In this document: one piece after another, positions 62,876 to 64,000 of the stretch
Position numbering within the stretch: the stretch's first letter is position 1
How the letters are laid out: each line of letters starts with the position of its first letter
Source of the DNA: Pseudomonas sp. Seg1
GTDB taxonomy: Bacteria; Pseudomonadota; Gammaproteobacteria; Pseudomonadales; Pseudomonadaceae
Direction: 5' to 3'
DNA length: 64,000 nucleotides
Assembly: GCF_018326005.1 (NCBI RefSeq)
Contig: NZ_AP021903.1
Span: 5,383,001-5,447,000, forward strand
The notes under the pieces: model-generated
What the model saw: only the letters and a program-made list of their open reading frames with translations
Told to the model about the DNA's origin: nothing
Databases searched by the model: none
Position numbers and translations under genes: made by a program

Positions 62876-64000
62876 TTAGAAGTTCACGCCGAAGCTGAGC
62901 GCAACGAAGTCGCGATCATCCACGGTGGTGTACTTGCCGTCGAAGAAGTTGGTGTAAGCCAGGCTCGCGGTATAGGTGTTCTGGTACTCGGCATCAACGC
63001 CGAGGCTGACAGCCTTGCGCCCTTCCTCGAAGTTGCCGCCAGGGCCTGGCGAGTAACCGCTGACGTCGTGGGACCAGGCCACGTTCGGCTTGAGGTTCAC
63101 ACCCGCAAACACGTCGTTGTATTCCCAGATCGCCCGACCGCGGTAGCCCCAGGACATCGATGTGGTGAAACCGTCGTTGTCGCAATTGCGGCTGCGGTTG
63201 TTCTGCGGCGAGCCAGGCCCGGCGCCATTGATGGTGCTGGCGTTGAGAATATTGGCGCAGGTATTGACGCCGCCAGTGGCCGGCAACTCACCCGGGCCAT
63301 ATACCGGATCGCGGCCATAACGTTTGTCGGAACGGCTTTCCAGGCCGCCGACGTAGGTCGCGCCGACTTCACCAACGAGGGTCAGACGGCTGGCGCCCAT
63401 GACCTGATCGAAGAAGTGCGTGAACGTTGTCTGCAGCTGGGTGATTTCCTTGCGCTCGTAACCGTGCAGATCCTGACCCGGCACGCCATTGAGTATCGAA
63501 GCGTTGGTCAGTGCGCCGCCGATCGGACGCACACCGGCGAACAGGATATCGGTGGAGTTCAGTTGCACCGGTGCGTTCGGACGGTAGCTGATCTCACCGC
63601 TCCACGCCGTACCGGTAGGCAGGGTGGTGGAGAAGCTCAGACCGTAGAGACGAATGTCTTCAGGATATTCAATGAAGTAGTTCGAGTTGCCCGCGACCAG
63701 CAGTGGTGCGAGTGCCGCAAAAGGCCCCGGCAGCGCGCGCGCCGTGTTGTAGACCGATTGTGGCGCACCGGTGGCGCTGAAGATCGGCGCACGGCTGTGG
63801 TAGTTCATGAAGTAGGCGCCGAACTCGGTGTCCAGCGGTTCATACATGTACTTGAAGGAGGCGCCCCACTGCCCGCTGTCACGGGCATCGCGATCCGGGC
63901 CACGACGTACCAGCACGCCTTCCTCGTTGACGTTGACGCCGTTGGCGCCCAACGGCCCCAAGGCAATGGCCGGGATTTGCGAACGCTTGTTCAGCACGCG
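62876..64000 (-). CDS. DUF1302 outer-membrane protein, partial
   Basis: At least 375 residues of a longer protein (usually about 550-650) whose N-terminal part lies beyond the right edge; the frame is open to the last base and no start is in the window. Alternating hydrophobic strands, Gly/Asn/Tyr-rich turns and a terminal Phe (ALSFGVNF) fit a beta-barrel. PDRDARDSGQWGASFKYMYE and MSWGYRGRAIWEYND are typical. Partner of DUF1329, probably a hydrophobic-substrate channel. Confidence 0.88.
   Translation of the reverse strand, partial: RVLNKRSQIPAIALGPLGANGVNVNEEGVLVRRGPDRDARDSGQWGASFKYMYEPLDTEFGAYFMNYHSRAPIFSATGAPQSVYNTARALPGPFAALAPLLVAGNSNYFIEYPEDIRLYGLSFSTTLPTGTAWSGEISYRPNAPVQLNSTDILFAGVRPIGGALTNASILNGVPGQDLHGYERKEITQLQTTFTHFFDQVMGASRLTLVGEVGATYVGGLESRSDKRYGRDPVYGPGELPATGGVNTCANILNASTINGAGPGSPQNNRSRNCDNDGFTTSMSWGYRGRAIWEYNDVFAGVNLKPNVAWSHDVSGYSPGPGGNFEEGRKAVSLGVDAEYQNTYTASLAYTNFFDGKYTTVDDRDFVALSFGVNF

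Overview
The window looks like chromosomal DNA of a Pseudomonas species of the P. fluorescens group. The evidence is the moderately high G+C, dense Pseudomonas-type REP palindromes, and a long run of genes in the order familiar from pseudomonads (lpxC-ftsZ-ftsA ... mraZ-rnpB-rsmI-lpoA-yraN-gmhA ... sspBA-petCBA-rpsI-rplM ... zapE-trpS).

Region 1 (1-19.4 kb) is accessory and signalling DNA. It holds a NO-responsive NorR/FhpR activator with three binding sites and a sigma-54-type promoter facing out of the window. It also holds CheV, an Aer-type PAS chemoreceptor, small secreted or hypothetical proteins, and an RND efflux adaptor-permease pair followed by an OmpR-type response regulator and sensor kinase. 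An OprD-type porin and a membrane diguanylate cyclase close the region. It is full of palindromic repeats, including a seven-copy 69-bp tandem REP array and a highly structured leader before a DUF6124-like gene.

Region 2 (19.5-37.5 kb, minus strand) is the complete division and cell wall (dcw) cluster, mraZ to ftsZ, plus lpxC. Most neighbouring genes overlap by 1-11 nt. It is read from a clear promoter with three 10-bp-phased MraZ boxes.

Region 3 (37.8-56.4 kb) is conserved housekeeping DNA: RNase P RNA, rsmI, lpoA, yraN, gmhA, a BON lipoprotein, sspBA, the cytochrome bc1 genes, rpsI-rplM, an aldo-keto reductase, an acyl-CoA dehydrogenase, a GlxA-type regulator, zapE, trpS with a C-terminal extension, a hydrolase, a YhcB/ZapG-like protein and an OmpA-type lipoprotein.

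Region 4 (56.5-64 kb) holds an MBL-fold hydrolase, then one conspicuously A+T-rich orphan gene of unknown function with weak PIN-nuclease-like motifs. After it come a MalT/LuxR-type giant regulator and a DUF1329/DUF1302 envelope pair, the last gene running off the window. The strongest candidates for something undescribed are the A+T-rich orphan (57341-58561) and the structured DUF6124 leader (7902-8194). All family calls were made by eye from the sequence; no database search was run.
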